Notes: a model not told the origin generated them from the sequence alone. A stretch of DNA of 64,000 nucleotides from Pteria penguin (GCA_035048485.1 CM068589.1:4838501-4902500); one strand, 5' to 3'. Positions 46,756 through 59,129 are shown, counted from the stretch's first letter. Made by a program: numbers and translations.

Positions 46756-46926
46756 TAGGTATAATTTTGATTGATTGATTGATTGATTGAATTTTTTTAA
46801 CGTCACACCACAAATATTTCACGTATATGGTGACACCGGCATGGCCAGAGCGGGACTCGAATCCCGGCCTCCCGATCAGGAAGCGAGCGCGATACCACTA
46901 GACCACTCCGGCTTAGGTATAATTTT
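46756..46926 (-). mobile_element. Young tRNA-derived SINE, type C, with perfect 13-bp target duplication
   Basis: The element is 46769-46913 on the minus strand. It starts GCCGGAGTGG, has A-box TGGTCTAGTGG (complement 46895-46905) and B-box GGATTCGAGTCC (complement 46853-46864), spaced about 30 bases apart. The tRNA-like part is followed by a short body, GGTGTGACGTTAAAA, and an AATC repeat tail. TAGGTATAATTTT flanks it exactly (46756-46768 and 46914-46926). Short (145 bp) and apparently intact; a full tRNA gene is less likely because the T-arm and anticodon arm do not pair well. Confidence 0.92.
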
Positions 46927-47002
46927 AGGTATAATACTCCTGTAAATAATGGCACTACAGTGTTGACGAGGGTTGTTTTTTGTCTTTAGTTGTTTTGTTG
47001 TT

Positions 47003-47035
47003 GGGTTTTTGTGGGGTTGGGGATGGGGGGGGGGG
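47003..47035 (+). other. G-quadruplex motif
   Basis: GGG, GGGG, GGGG and an 11-G run separated by loops of seven, two and two bases. Confidence 0.65.
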
Positions 47036-47461
47036 ATAACTTAATGTATTACAACAAAGATACTGTTCTTACGATTAGCATAAAATAACAAAGTTGTCGG
47101 TCCTGGAAAAATGTGATAAATAAAAGTTATCGTTCCTAATAGTTGCGTTCAAAACTGACACAAATAATTCGTCACGTCATTTCACTCCTGCTTTTCATTT
47201 AATCAAGATAAGTGGATTTCTTCTAGCATATCATGGCAGCAGTGTTTTAATTACTGAAGATGTCAAAATAATTAGCACGGTCTTAATAGTATATGTCACG
47301 TGATTGTGATGTCACAATATAGAGGCGTGATTGTGGTATTTGGACTGCCCAACCCACACCACATGGAATAATTAGTTTAGTTTTCTGTAAGATGACCATA
47401 TGTTGTAAAATTCACTTTAGCATTGTGTCGCAATGTTTCGTATGTATATTTAAAAAGTAAG
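47036..47461. other. No feature seen
   Basis: Unique AT-rich sequence. Confidence 0.35.
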
Positions 47462-47574
47462 ACATATTGCAGTGGCAATGCTGACAGTACCGGAAGTGCA
47501 GGTTCGATTCCTGCTTCTGTGTCGTGATATAAATTAACAGAATTTGTGAAAGTAACGTAAAACCCGATGCGACC
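47462..47574 (+). mobile_element. SINE type B, plus orientation
   Basis: GCAGGTTCGATTCCTGCTTC contains a good B-box, followed by TGTGTCGTGATATAAATT and GTAACGTAAAACCC. Only this type B copy runs in the plus direction. The A-box region is poorly preserved. Confidence 0.7.
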
Positions 47575-48948
47575 AATAAGGTTCCGTCATTTAGTTTCCA
47601 AACATTCAATTTCTGAAGACAGTCTAAAAGTTGAAGTACGTAAAATATCCATGTACAATACATTGAACTAGAGCATGATAAACATATATCATTCCCAACT
47701 TAACATAACAAACTTTTGTTCTCCGAAATACAAGCTCATCTGAGCTTATGTTCCATGTTTCAGTATGTTTGACACAACATATAAAGCTTCTGTATCTGTA
47801 TATGTATGACGAATGGATATTATTAGGAAAATAATGTGCTACTAGTAACTAGAAGGGTAGAATTAGTAAGAGGGTATGCACTTAAAATTAGCAGTAAGTC
47901 ACGACCTTTGGGGACAGCATTATGATAACATGCTGCCTTTGTTTCTAATGCCTTGGTCATCGGAGATTCGGTATATATGGTTTTTGTCCTGTTAGTCTAT
48001 CTGTCTGTGTCGACAACTGTAATATTTATCACGATCTATGAATAGAAGACATAACGTTTTGATATTTCACAAGTGCGAATACCTTTTTTAACCCCCAACT
48101 ACCCCCCCCCCCCCCTCCTTCCCAGTTCTGACTCGTGATTTTGATTTAACCTTTTGTCCACTTTTCATAAATCTTAACTTCGGTTTCCGTTGTTGCTGTC
48201 TTTATTTATCAGCGTTTCACAACCTTGTGTTCATATGTCGCGCATAATGTAGAAAACACATACTAAAGCACTCATCTACTAGTATATCTTAATATACATG
48301 TACAGCGTAATGATATACAGTTTGTATGAGGCAAGTTGTCATTTTAGATCATTAGAATTTGGGGGACCCTCAGAATGTCATGACTAAAGCAATACTGAAA
48401 TCAGAATTAGTTTCTCGAAGGAAAGCGATATAACCTTGGAATTCAAAGCAACCCCCTCTTTTACCCCCTTTTTATGTGGTTCTCAACATTGGCAATCTCC
48501 TTTCCGAGGACTGTAAGAATAAAATCTAATATTCCCGTCGTTTACCCTGTGGCTTTTACGATAAAGACCGTTTTAAAATAATTTGCAAATGTTTATTACA
48601 TAACATTGATACCTGGATTTTGATCACCTTGTTTCGTTTTGGTTTAGCCAGAGGCCCATTCTACACCTCCATGCCACTAATCCTATACTGATGTATTCCT
48701 TGTGTCATTGACAAAGGCATTAAACAAACATAAACATGTTGACTTTAAAGAATTCAAACGACCACGATTTAAACTAATGGCGACAATATAATGGGAAAGA
48801 GAAAGAGTTTGTAGCGATCTGCGATAAGTTTCAGTTCCAGGGCTTTTGTCGGACAAAAGCTTATTCTACAATATTTTTAGTAGTGCAACCGGTTAGCAAA
48901 TCTATATCTACATTGAACTTACTTCGGTAGAGTGTATAACATCCCCCC
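47575..48948. other. No gene seen in ~1.4 kb
   Basis: Unique AT-rich sequence with a C14 run at 48102-48115. Confidence 0.4.
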
Positions 48949-48970
48949 AAATAAATAAATAAATAATTAA

Positions 48971-49022
<52 letters not shown>

Positions 49023-49049
49023 AATAAAAATATAAATAAATAAATAGAT
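48949..49049 (+). repeat. (AAAT)n microsatellite
   Basis: AAATA tetranucleotide repeats with a few interruptions. Confidence 0.97.
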
Positions 49050-51175
49050 AAAAACAAACAACAAGCAAACCAAACCCCCAAAACAAAACAAACCAAGAAG
49101 AGGGGGGATGAGAAAGTAATATCTAAGTATAGAAATAAATTCAGTCATTTATTTTCATCGGATAACTTCAAAAGTGAGTGATTACATATTTTATATAAAA
49201 TTAAAGTATTGAATGAATAGATGGATGGACAAGGCAATTTTCAAAAACGATGTGTACTTTTTAAACAGTATTAATGTTCAAAACATTCAATTAAATTGAT
49301 AGAGTAAATAAATGAAATAAAACAAAGCAAATGATCAGTAGGAACTGATGTAGAATTCAACAAAGGCGATTATGTACATTTCCAGTGGTAAATGTCTTAC
49401 TTAAAGTGTGAATTTAGTCATTCAAACTATGCATAATTAATAGTAACACGACTAATTTGTATAAGGGCGTGAAATATTTCGTCACGTAACCCATAATGGC
49501 AGCGATATAAATAAATCATTACGTTTAATTTTCGAGATCTGTGTTCACAAACGCTAATAACTTAACATCAAATCACGTGACATCTCTGATCAAAGATCAA
49601 TAGAATATTTGAAATATCAGATGAAAGTAGATCAATAAATCAATTATTTTCACCTTATTGATACCTTCTGTGTTTGGAATGAAGGGGGATAATTATCAAT
49701 AAAACCTGAAATATAAGTAATCAAGAAATGAATGATTTATGACCCATGCGTTCCTGTGGGATACGTATAACACTGCCGCATGGATTGCTGCAAGAACTTC
49801 TGGGGTCATAAATCTAGCATCACGGACCATAACTCTGGTTAATTACTTTATTGGGGGTATGTTATTTAACCTTATAAAGTTTGAACCCTCGCCGGCTTGC
49901 GGCATTGAAGGATTCTTTGTTCACGTTTTGGACCATCGTTTATTTCAGAAAGAATTTGAGAACACAATTCTTCGCATCGTAGGATCTAGAGAGAGGATTT
50001 TATATGTGGTGGATTCATACTGCACTTTATACAGATATGTATGTAAGTAGAAAAACAACTTGATCATAAAATTTCGCTTGATGAGGTATATCACACCAGT
50101 AACTAGGGATAGGAACATTTGATCCATTATGACTGGATTCACCCAAAAGTATGAGGTTTGGGTAAAACCTGGAACTAGGAGGGGAGTTTTAAAGAAGGGA
50201 ACCCCCTTCTGACGTTTCATATTAATGAAAGCAAGCCTTTAGTAAATCAGGCACCCGTCGTTTATGCCTATGACAGTATTGAGTGCTCCATGGTTCCTTT
50301 ATCGCCTACAATTTCGTTGATTTAGGTCGGGTGACTTTTTACGTCATGAAAAAGTGGCAATAAACATTCTGACCTCGTGCAGTATTTGTTTTACCTCTAA
50401 TTATGCACCTTTGGGTTTTAATTATTTCTTACCTTCTCCCTGCAATTTTTTTTATTGAAGTAAGTATAAAAAATTATACATTTACATTGCATTTATATTT
50501 CTCATTAAAGCAAAAGAAGTGAGTTTAGCAATTGCACCATACAGTCGAGCCCCCTGCGCTTTTTCCTAACGCATTCCTGCAGTTGATAGATCTCGCCCTG
50601 GCATTCTTAATGTATTCACACTCACTAAAATTGGGGATTTCTATTCAAGTTTGTTTATCTCCCCTTTGACTTAGCGGTCTGAAAATTCCTTTCGTTTTCT
50701 TTACTCGTCGAATTACCTTTGAAAACGACACGAAGAAAACAGTAAATTTAATAGCGTAACATCTTGTACACACACGCGGGGACAAATATCCCCATCAAAC
50801 GCAGGTACATTGTATCCAAGATCAATCGATACTGACCTAGTTTAATGCGTATGCATTTTCAAAACATCATGGATAGGTGAGCATTGTGTGACAGGAAAAC
50901 CCACATTATACACTGAGAGAGAAACTAAAGCAGGTCGAATAGAATGCGCGAAAATCAAACCTTGAAAATATTTTGATAAACGTGAATTAAAACTTTCGGA
51001 ATAAAATGTGTCTCAACGGATTGTGACAAAAATTGAACAAACCAGGATGGGACAAGGAACTCCGAGTATTGGATCTTGATATTAAAGATGTAAATTTTTC
51101 AAAACAGTCATGAATATATTTGAACAAAATAAGTCGGATTTAAACGGATACGTGTCGAAACCGTATTTACTGTGT
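49050..51175. other. No gene seen in ~2.1 kb
   Basis: Unique AT-rich sequence. A 103-codon plus frame (49739-50050) and a 91-codon minus frame (49945-50220) have no recognisable domain. Confidence 0.4.
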
Positions 51176-51254
51176 AAATATTGATTGTCACAAGCGTGTT
51201 TGTATACTCTGTGAAGAGGAAAATGTATTTACAAACACGTTTACAATAAATATT
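51176..51254. repeat. Imperfect inverted repeat, ~31-bp arms
   Basis: AAATATTGATTGT and CGTGTTTGTATA on the left pair with TGTATTTACAAACACGTT and ACAATAAATATTT on the right, with a 4-base indel and a ~17-base loop. Confidence 0.7.
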
Positions 51255-51857
51255 TGTAGATTAGGTATTTAATAGGTGAACGTTAAGTGCGGGATTATCC
51301 GGGGGGAAAGCGTTTGACCTGGCAAACGTTCGTATTGTTACAGATGGTCGAGACTTAAGTAATTGCGTCGTTAATGTGAAAGAGAATTAATAATTCATCG
51401 TTGAGTGTGACCTTTTGTGATAGATTGGTGGGAAATATAGAATGTGGCTTATATCTATGGCGATAAGGGTATGTATTGCATTTTATCATTTATCCATTAC
51501 TTTGTATAACGGGAATAAACCTTTGTCTCTCCGGCAAAGTTGTATTGTTGATGAGGTCGTGAAAAAGTGCATTTACTACGTGTTTTACTGCAATGCTATG
51601 ACTTCAAGCAGTTCCAGGATTTTCTCTTTCATTTCAACAAGAATATCTTTAAAATAAAAGTCCCGTCTGTCGCATATTCCCCCTTAAAGTGTATGCATTA
51701 GGATAAAAAACATTCATTTCCGTGTTCACATTTACACTTGTTAAATAAGTAAGCATGCGAATCAATTATGATAGATAATGGGTTCCGTTTATTGGTGAAA
51801 GTTTTGCATCATTTACAAGAAAATCCGTGTTATGTTAAGATCTTAGTGAAATGAAAG
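51255..51857. other. No feature seen
   Basis: Unique AT-rich sequence. Confidence 0.4.
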
Positions 51858-51990
51858 TATCCACACTAATATCCACACCAGTATCCACACTAGTATCCAC
51901 ACTAGTATCCACACCAGTATCCACACTAGTATCCACACTAGTATCCACACCAGTATCCACACTAGTATCCACACTAGTATCCACACCAGT
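51858..51990 (+). repeat. 12-bp minisatellite, ~11 copies
   Basis: ATCCACACTAGT and ATCCACACCAGT units form a 36-bp three-unit period (two ACTAGT then one CCAGT). The minus frame reads four-residue repeats (VDTS/VDTG). Confidence 0.95.
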
Positions 51991-52787
<797 letters not shown>

Positions 52788-52979
52788 ATAAATGATTTAT
52801 TATTTCCTCTGTTAATGTTGCTCGTCGTCTATCATACGCCTACATCACAAAGGGAAATATGACATTTATTTAAAATTCTCGTAAGGGATCTAAGACCTTA
52901 ATAGCTCATATTGGTTTCCTTAAAGTTTGTTCTTTCCATCCCACTCACCTCAAGTAATACATTCTTACCTTCCTTTTTC

Positions 52980-53475
52980 CCCTGTATGCCTGTTATCTGG
53001 TGATATGCCCCTGTATGCCTGTTATCTGGTGATATACGCCTGTATGCCTGTTATCTGGTGACATACCCCTGTATGCCTGTTATCTTGTGACATACACATG
53101 TATGCCTGTTATCTGATGATATGCCTCTGTATACCTGTTATCTGATGATATACCCATGTGTGCCTGTTATCTGGTGACATACCCCTGTGTGCCTGTTATC
53201 TGGTGATATACCCCTGTGTGCCTGTTATCTGGTGACATACACATGTATGCCTGTTATCTGGTGACATACGCCTGTATGCCTGTTATCTGGTGACATACCC
53301 CTGTGTGCCTGTTATCTGGTGACATACCCCTGTGTGCCTGTTATCTGTGACATACTCCTGTGTGTCTGTTATCTGGTGACATACCCCTGTGTGTCTGTTA
53401 TCTGGTGACATATCCCTGTGTGCCTGTTATCTGGTGACATACACATGTTATCCGTGTTATTTGGTGATATACTTC
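52980..53475 (+). repeat. 29-bp minisatellite, ~17 copies
   Basis: The unit is TGCCTGTTATCTGGTGACAT plus ACCCCTGTG. TGTTATCTGG at 53281 and 53310 sets the period. Confidence 0.95.
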
Positions 53476-53754
53476 TGTATGCCTCTTATCCCCTCTGGTG
53501 ATATATCCCCACCATTGTCTAGCGACAGTACAATTCAGATCGTGGATGTAGCAGTGGATATGGCGGTTGCTTCAATGTGACGATTTTCTGAAGTTTAACT
53601 GAATCAATATAATAGTTGTATTCTTTTTTCCCGGACTCTTATTGGCTGGATCGGGAAAGCGCTTCCCAACTTTCATTGTAGCTTCTCTTTATCAGCTCTG
53701 TCTGACTTCAAGTTGAGGCCATTAGGAACTTCTGTTTATGTACCCGGTAGGAAA
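53476..53754. other. No feature seen
   Basis: Unique sequence. Confidence 0.35.
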
Positions 53755-53773
53755 GGGGGGGGGGGGGGGGGGG
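53755..53773 (+). repeat. G19 homopolymer
   Basis: An uninterrupted run of 19 Gs; length may be uncertain in the assembly. Confidence 0.9.
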
Positions 53774-55406
53774 CGCGTACTTTCAGGTTTCTTCTTCAGT
53801 CGTACACTGAAAGCCACCGTGCACATATACGTACAATAGTTGTGCGATTTAAACAATAACTTAAAAATATAAAAAGTCCGAATTCCCCGTCTTTTTAGAT
53901 CCGCCCCGGTAATGCGTTTATAATAAGATTATGTTAACACCATTGTTGGGATCACACAAGAAATGTGCCGCGGAATGTGCTTAATAATTTCAGTTTAAAT
54001 GCATTAGCGAGAACTTTCGCGTTATTTGTAGTAGGAATGATTTATGTGTGCACTGAGATAGATTACTAAGTGAATGCAATCAGTCATAGAGTATGGTGTA
54101 GGTTAAATAACAATCAAATGTATAGCTCCAACCAAAATATGGTCTGCGTCGTATGTCTGTCCGATTGATGCTTTTAGAATTCGACTAGATTTGATTGCCG
54201 TGTAAATTGACCGTCATATGTCGTCTCAGTGACGGCAGTGAAATCGACACTAAAATCATTGTTGTGGAGTCGTTTCTGTGATTGTAGTGAAATGTCCTTG
54301 TATCGTCATTTATGTGTGTGTATGTGTGTGTGTGTGTGTATGTATGTTTAATTTTATGTTCCCGGGGTTGTATTTGCTATATGATGGCGTCAGATTTCAT
54401 TTGAACGACAAGTTGTAAGCTATGTTAGTACACATAGGCGGAACTAGAAATTTAAGAAAAAAAAGGGGGCGCTGTTTGCAGTCTCACATGACTAATGTTT
54501 TGCACCATTAAGTCTGGAAGGGGGTTGCAGCTCTAAAAATAGTCGTAAATGAACTTTTGTGGTCACATTTTCTGACCAAAGAGGGGGGATTGCAAGAACG
54601 GAAGGATTCCTTGTGCACATGCTAAAGGACTCCCAGTACATATGCGGAAAGTCTGCCAGTACATACTACAGATTGCAAGAACACAAGCTGAAGGATCTTG
54701 CTTTCTCTGAATACTCGGGTTCTCTTCACGATAAAACTCTGGCCGCCACAGTATCGCTGAAGTGACCCGGATGACATTAATCCATAATCATACGTCATTA
54801 TGCTTTCTTTCACTGTTCATCGATATGACAATGTGTACTGGTGATATAATACATGTAAATAACAAAGACGTGATTAATGCAGTATATATGTCTGATTTAA
54901 TTCATATCTCTGTCGCGGACCCTTCAAGTGTTCTCCAAATTCAAGTATGTGTTTACTTTAAATAATTTAATATGCGTTCCTCTTTTTGACTCGATTCTCG
55001 TTCATTGTAATGAAGAAAAGAGGGAAAGAGGTGGGGGTTGTAATATTCATAATATGGTATGTATATCCTGAATGGGATGTGCTTTTAGGGATCATTATAC
55101 ATGTAGTTTCTAAATAGATATACACGGTTTCCTTTCTAGTCCGAATGGAAAAGGGTGTTTCAATTTTATATACGACGGGATGGTAGAGCGATACTGGCGT
55201 CTGTAGATTGTATGGGAAACATGGGATAAGAGTTATGACTGCAGTCTATACCGGAAAAAAAAAGAATACGCGCCTTTCGTATTGGGAAGTGATTTGTTTG
55301 ATTTACATATTATTCTTAGTCCACGTACATTCCAGATTTTGTAAGAATGATATAAAATCGTGGCAATACTTTACTTTCATGTCACGACAATGTAACCACC
55401 TCCTCC

Positions 55407-55407
<1 letters not shown>
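53774..55407. other. No gene seen; short (GT)n at 54311-54347
   Basis: Unique sequence with a broken GT/GTAT microsatellite. Frames at 54559-54765 (+), 54622-54813 (-) and 54762-54965 (+) are unrecognised. Confidence 0.4.

Positions 55408-55449
<42 letters not shown>
55408..55449 (+). repeat. C42 homopolymer
   Basis: A run of 42 Cs after CCTCCTCCT, followed by AAATAAATAAAT. On the minus strand this is a long G tract. Confidence 0.95.
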
Positions 55450-55451
<2 letters not shown>

Positions 55452-56147
55452 ATAAATAAATAGATAAATGAATAAATAAATAAAATAGAGTAAATGATTA
55501 CAATAAAAAGAAATAGATCGCAACCGCTATAAAAGCGCAGCAAACCCACCTAGTATATCTACAGAGCGACACGCTGATGTTGCTTTCGTTTCACCCTGTA
55601 ACGTCTCAAGTTTCTTTATGCATTACGATTTGTCAAAACTTAAAAAGTAAACTGATCCGGTCGTCTATCAAGCCAACTTATTGTGGATAGAAGTGATCTA
55701 AAGCAGTATAATGCCCATTTACCCTCAAACTCATTTCATAGGAAAGAAATTAAGCTAACATTAAATAGTATCCCATTATGCATTAGCCGACAAACTAAAC
55801 TTGACTTCCGGAACATAGGATATGGAGGAGTTCTTGGGATCAGTCGGGCTCTCTGTTCGGCAATATTGATGTCAGTGATAATAAAATCTTTGATGGATAA
55901 TATCTTCGATCGATTTTTATTGATTTGCCACGTGATTGATTCAGGGAATATTGATGTAGAGGACTGATATGTATGAAGTATTTGCATGGCGGAAGCTGGT
56001 ATGCGCAAGAGTTCAATTACATTTCTTTGTTGTTTAACGTCACATCAAAGGATTTTTTCTTTTTACCATTTTGGCATTTTTGTTTGAACCCACAACGAAT
56101 GAACATATGCTTTTGAAAATTATATTATTGTTTCTTATCTCTTACAG
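55450..56147. other. Upstream or intron region of the LRR gene; no exon identified
   Basis: A 94-codon frame (55683-55967, +) has no signal or domain I recognise. A 3'-end SINE tail (minus strand GTGACGTTAAACAACAAA) lies at about 56026-56048. The last ~20 bases are pyrimidine-rich and end in CAG. A 5' untranslated exon is predicted further left, but I cannot locate it. Confidence 0.5.
56128..56147 (+). promoter_or_regulatory. Probable 3' splice acceptor before the LRR coding exon
   Basis: TTGTTTCTTATCTCTTACAG is a polypyrimidine tract ending in CAG. The exon would begin ATGTAATGG at 56148. That first ATG is followed at once by TAA in the reading frame of the gene, so the coding start is the next ATG at 56160. 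Confidence 0.75.
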
Positions 56148-56159
56148 ATGTAATGGAAG

Positions 56160-57926
56160 ATGAAGAAACGACGAAAACAATTTCATATCTGTGAGGTGCT
56201 GGCCATCACGGCGACGCTTATGTTCTGTGTTTCTCGGACGTTTGGATGCCCATTTGTTTGTGAATGCATCCAAGAATATTATGCGTATTGTGATAATCGC
56301 TCTCTGACGTCAGATCAACTTCTTGGCGTCATGAAAAGCGTCTCTACGACTGTGACTTACATCGACTTCAGTCATAATCATTTCGACGATCTTCCGTTGG
56401 GGATTTTTGATCGAACGAAGGAGTTGCTGAATCTGAACCTTGCTCATAATAAAATCAAATTTGTCCGCAGTGACGTGTTCGCTCCGCTGACGAAACTTAA
56501 GTACTTATATTTGGAGTTTAATAACATGACAGTGCTTTCCCCGGATGCCTTCACATCGCTTGTATCATTGAAGGAACTACATCTTCAAAATAATCAAATG
56601 CAATCTCTAAACAGTAGCAGCTTTAGAAACCTTGATTCTTTGGAGAAATTATATCTACAACATAATAAACTGGATAATTTAGCGACAGAGTTATTTCGGG
56701 ATTTAAGACAGCTCCGCATTTTAGACTTATCGCATAATAATCTACAATATGTGCGCGATAACACGTTTGCGCATTTGTCAAAACTGGAAAAATTATCTAT
56801 TGCTCATAATCAGATTAGTGTCCTAACTTCAAATACATTAAATGGATTATCATCGTTAAAAGATATCAGTTTCCATAGCAACAGAATAAAAGATTTAGAA
56901 AAAGACCACTTCTTATCTATCAGAGGAATTGTAGATACCATTCAAATTTCAGCCAATCAAATTTCACGAATTAAGAATGACGTATTTTCAGGGATGCATA
57001 GTCTACGTATTTTAAATCTCAGTAAAAATAAAATTGATAAAATAGACAGTGATGCATTCAGTGAATTGACCTTGGAAGAATTATCGCTCAGAGGAAATAA
57101 GTTGCACGACATCTACAAACATGTTTTCTACGGTACGAGAAGAGTTGCTCTTCTTGACTTGAGTAACAACAACATCAGTGATATTGATAATGGCGCCTTT
57201 GATAGCTTTCAGAAATATATTTTTGTGTTAAGATTACATGACAATGCTCTAATTCACGTGCGTCATGACGTGTTCAGGGGAATGGAATATCTACAAGTTT
57301 TAGATCTAGCGAGGAATAAAATCTCAGAAATTTCGTCTAATTCATTCGTAGATCTCAGGGATTTACGTCAACTAGATCTGCGGAAAAATAAACTAGAAAT
57401 TTTAACGTCGGACTTTATCGATGCCTTGAGTAACTTGAGGCAATTTTACTTGGATTGCAATCCAATGAAAAGCTTCATGAAATTTAGTTTTACCAGTGAG
57501 ATTCACGTAACCTTGAACTTGACTGTGACTTCAGTCAGCCACGATCGCGTCAATGTGACGTGGCCGTATAAGCAGGGGACACAGTTGTATTGGGTATTGA
57601 CCATCAAGTGTATAGACACGAATGATTGTCCCATAGGAGCGCAACCGCAATACCTTCCCCCATATTCAACTCATCAAGTCGTCCCGGAGTTGTCGCCCCT
57701 GTCGCAATATTACATCTGCGTCAATCCAGCGTTTAAAGTCAAAGCCGTTAACGTTGAGCAGTGCATTTTTGTGAACACATCCGGGGAAGTTATTACTACT
57801 ACCACTGAAGTCACGAAAAACCCCAAGGACCTCCTGTCCAGTGCGTCATCCGCTGTTGAATGTGCTAAGATCATGTGGTTATTTTGGATTATATTTGTTG
57901 GTCGACACTTTTGGAACAATTTTTGA
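56160..57926 (+). CDS. Secreted or surface leucine-rich-repeat protein with FN3-like domain
   Basis: 588 codons in one uninterrupted exon. Residues 1-29 look like a signal peptide: a basic start (KKRRK) then a hydrophobic stretch. C30, C34, C36 and C44 form an LRRNT cap (CPFVCEC pattern). Residues ~64-440 hold about 15-16 typical 24-residue LRRs (L-x-L-x-L-x-x-N-x-I). The last is LDCNPMK, but the canonical LRRCT cysteine set is missing. Residues ~446-535 resemble a fibronectin-III domain (NVTW, L-P-L-S-Q-Y). N-glycosylation sites include N46, N122, N151, N453, N465 and N539. A Thr/Ser-rich stalk (~539-565) precedes a short hydrophobic end (570-580), which suggests a GPI signal or a weak membrane anchor. 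The start at 56160 is set by an in-frame TAA nine bases upstream. By family, such proteins act in cell adhesion, axon guidance or innate recognition; the ligand is unknown. Confidence 0.93.
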   Translation: MKKRRKQFHICEVLAITATLMFCVSRTFGCPFVCECIQEYYAYCDNRSLTSDQLLGVMKSVSTTVTYIDFSHNHFDDLPLGIFDRTKELLNLNLAHNKIKFVRSDVFAPLTKLKYLYLEFNNMTVLSPDAFTSLVSLKELHLQNNQMQSLNSSSFRNLDSLEKLYLQHNKLDNLATELFRDLRQLRILDLSHNNLQYVRDNTFAHLSKLEKLSIAHNQISVLTSNTLNGLSSLKDISFHSNRIKDLEKDHFLSIRGIVDTIQISANQISRIKNDVFSGMHSLRILNLSKNKIDKIDSDAFSELTLEELSLRGNKLHDIYKHVFYGTRRVALLDLSNNNISDIDNGAFDSFQKYIFVLRLHDNALIHVRHDVFRGMEYLQVLDLARNKISEISSNSFVDLRDLRQLDLRKNKLEILTSDFIDALSNLRQFYLDCNPMKSFMKFSFTSEIHVTLNLTVTSVSHDRVNVTWPYKQGTQLYWVLTIKCIDTNDCPIGAQPQYLPPYSTHQVVPELSPLSQYYICVNPAFKVKAVNVEQCIFVNTSGEVITTTTEVTKNPKDLLSSASSAVECAKIMWLFWIIFVGRHFWNNF

Positions 57927-57972
57927 TAAATGCCCTGAAAATAATCGTGATATTTATTGTTGCATCTACCTC

Positions 57973-57978
57973 AATAAA
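57973..57978 (+). terminator. Polyadenylation signal AATAAA
   Basis: A canonical AATAAA 47 bases after the LRR stop codon, implying a very short 3' UTR. Further AATAAA words downstream could be alternatives. Confidence 0.6.
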
Positions 57979-58329
57979 GAATGTTGATCTATACCTAGGT
58001 TGTTTCTTGGATTTTATGATAGAGATATTCTTATTCCAGTTTCCACCAATCAAAACAAAGCGTTGATAAAATGCTTATTAAGCAAAAACTGAGAGTGCTT
58101 TGCATACGACCCAGGAGAAGTGGGATCGATTCCTGGATTTTTTATCCTCGACCCTAGAACCTTTTATTGCAGTATTCCAATATCATGATGTTTATACCAG
58201 GAGACAGTGTAATTTGTCGGTACGTGTAAGAGATCCCTCAGGGCATGATGTATTTTCCAAACTTTACGGTCGGAGAAGTTGTTCATTACAGAAGCGTATT
58301 GGTGCCACTTTAAAACAATTTTATTTTTC
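57979..58329. other. No gene; possible SINE relic
   Basis: GTGGGATCGATTCCTGGATT near 58120 and AGAGATCCCTCAGGGCATG near 58228 faintly recall type A B-box and body blocks. Too decayed to call. Confidence 0.3.
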
Positions 58330-58515
58330 GTTTTCCCAACATTAATGTTGAAAATTCCAACTTTAATCTTGGAATTTCCAACTTTCATTTTGGAAATTCC
58401 AACTTTAATCTTAAAAATTTCAACTTTAATCGTGGAAATTCCAACTTTAATCTTACTTTAATATTCGACATTTTAACTTTAACTTTGGACATTCCAACTT
58501 TAATGTTGATAATGC
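58330..58515 (+). repeat. ~21-bp minisatellite, ~8 copies
   Basis: ATTCCAACTTTAATCTTGGAA with AAAATT, CATTTT and CGTGG variants. Frames on both strands here are by-products. Confidence 0.88.
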
Positions 58516-58977
58516 TTTGTATCAACCCTTGATTTGAAAAATGAAACTTATTGTAAAAGGAATTACATTGAAAAAATAAATAGGAAAAAATTAAATACAA
58601 CACCCAAGTAATTCTATATCATCTGGCACTATAAACCATATCAATGCCAGAGGTGTCCCATTCAGATTTGATTAAATTACTATAGTAGTATTATATGCAT
58701 TTTCATAAAGATTACAATGCATTTTAAACGAAAAGTGGCATGTATAGTACTTATGATACAGATATTGTTATAATCAAAATAAAGTTTGATTTCAGTGGGA
58801 GTGACAGGGGATGGTGGTGATTGTTACTACATGTTTCATAATAACCAATGTCCGTATGGGATACGCAACACATGTAAACAGATCACAGCAGATATGATGC
58901 ATGTGAAATCAAAATAATTACGGACAGAAAGTACATATTTAAACCGTATATATCTGTGAAATACTATGTTCCCTGGG
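58516..58977. other. No feature seen
   Basis: AT-rich unique sequence. Confidence 0.4.
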
Positions 58978-59078
58978 ACAACAAAGTCCAACAAGAGTTG
59001 TCAGGAGACAACAAAGTCCAACAAGAGTTGTCAGGAGACAACAAAGTCCAACAAGAGTTGTCAGGAGACAACAAAGCT
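58978..59078 (+). repeat. 30-bp minisatellite, 3.3 identical copies
   Basis: ACAACAAAGTCCAACAAGAG plus TTGTCAGGAG repeats three times without change, then begins again. GACAAC and GTTGTC bracket each unit as inverted words. Confidence 0.95.
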
Positions 59079-59129
59079 CGTTGGTGGGGCATTGTCATAA
59101 TGAAGCATATATCTTAAATAGTTTTAAAT

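Noticed and set aside
46840..46913. Functional tRNA gene on the minus strand
   Set aside because: The T-arm and anticodon arm do not pair well, and a SINE tail plus 13-bp target duplication follow.
55683..55967. 94-codon frame as an upstream exon or separate gene
   Set aside because: No domain or signal; it ends well before the splice acceptor of the LRR exon. It may lie in the 5' intron.
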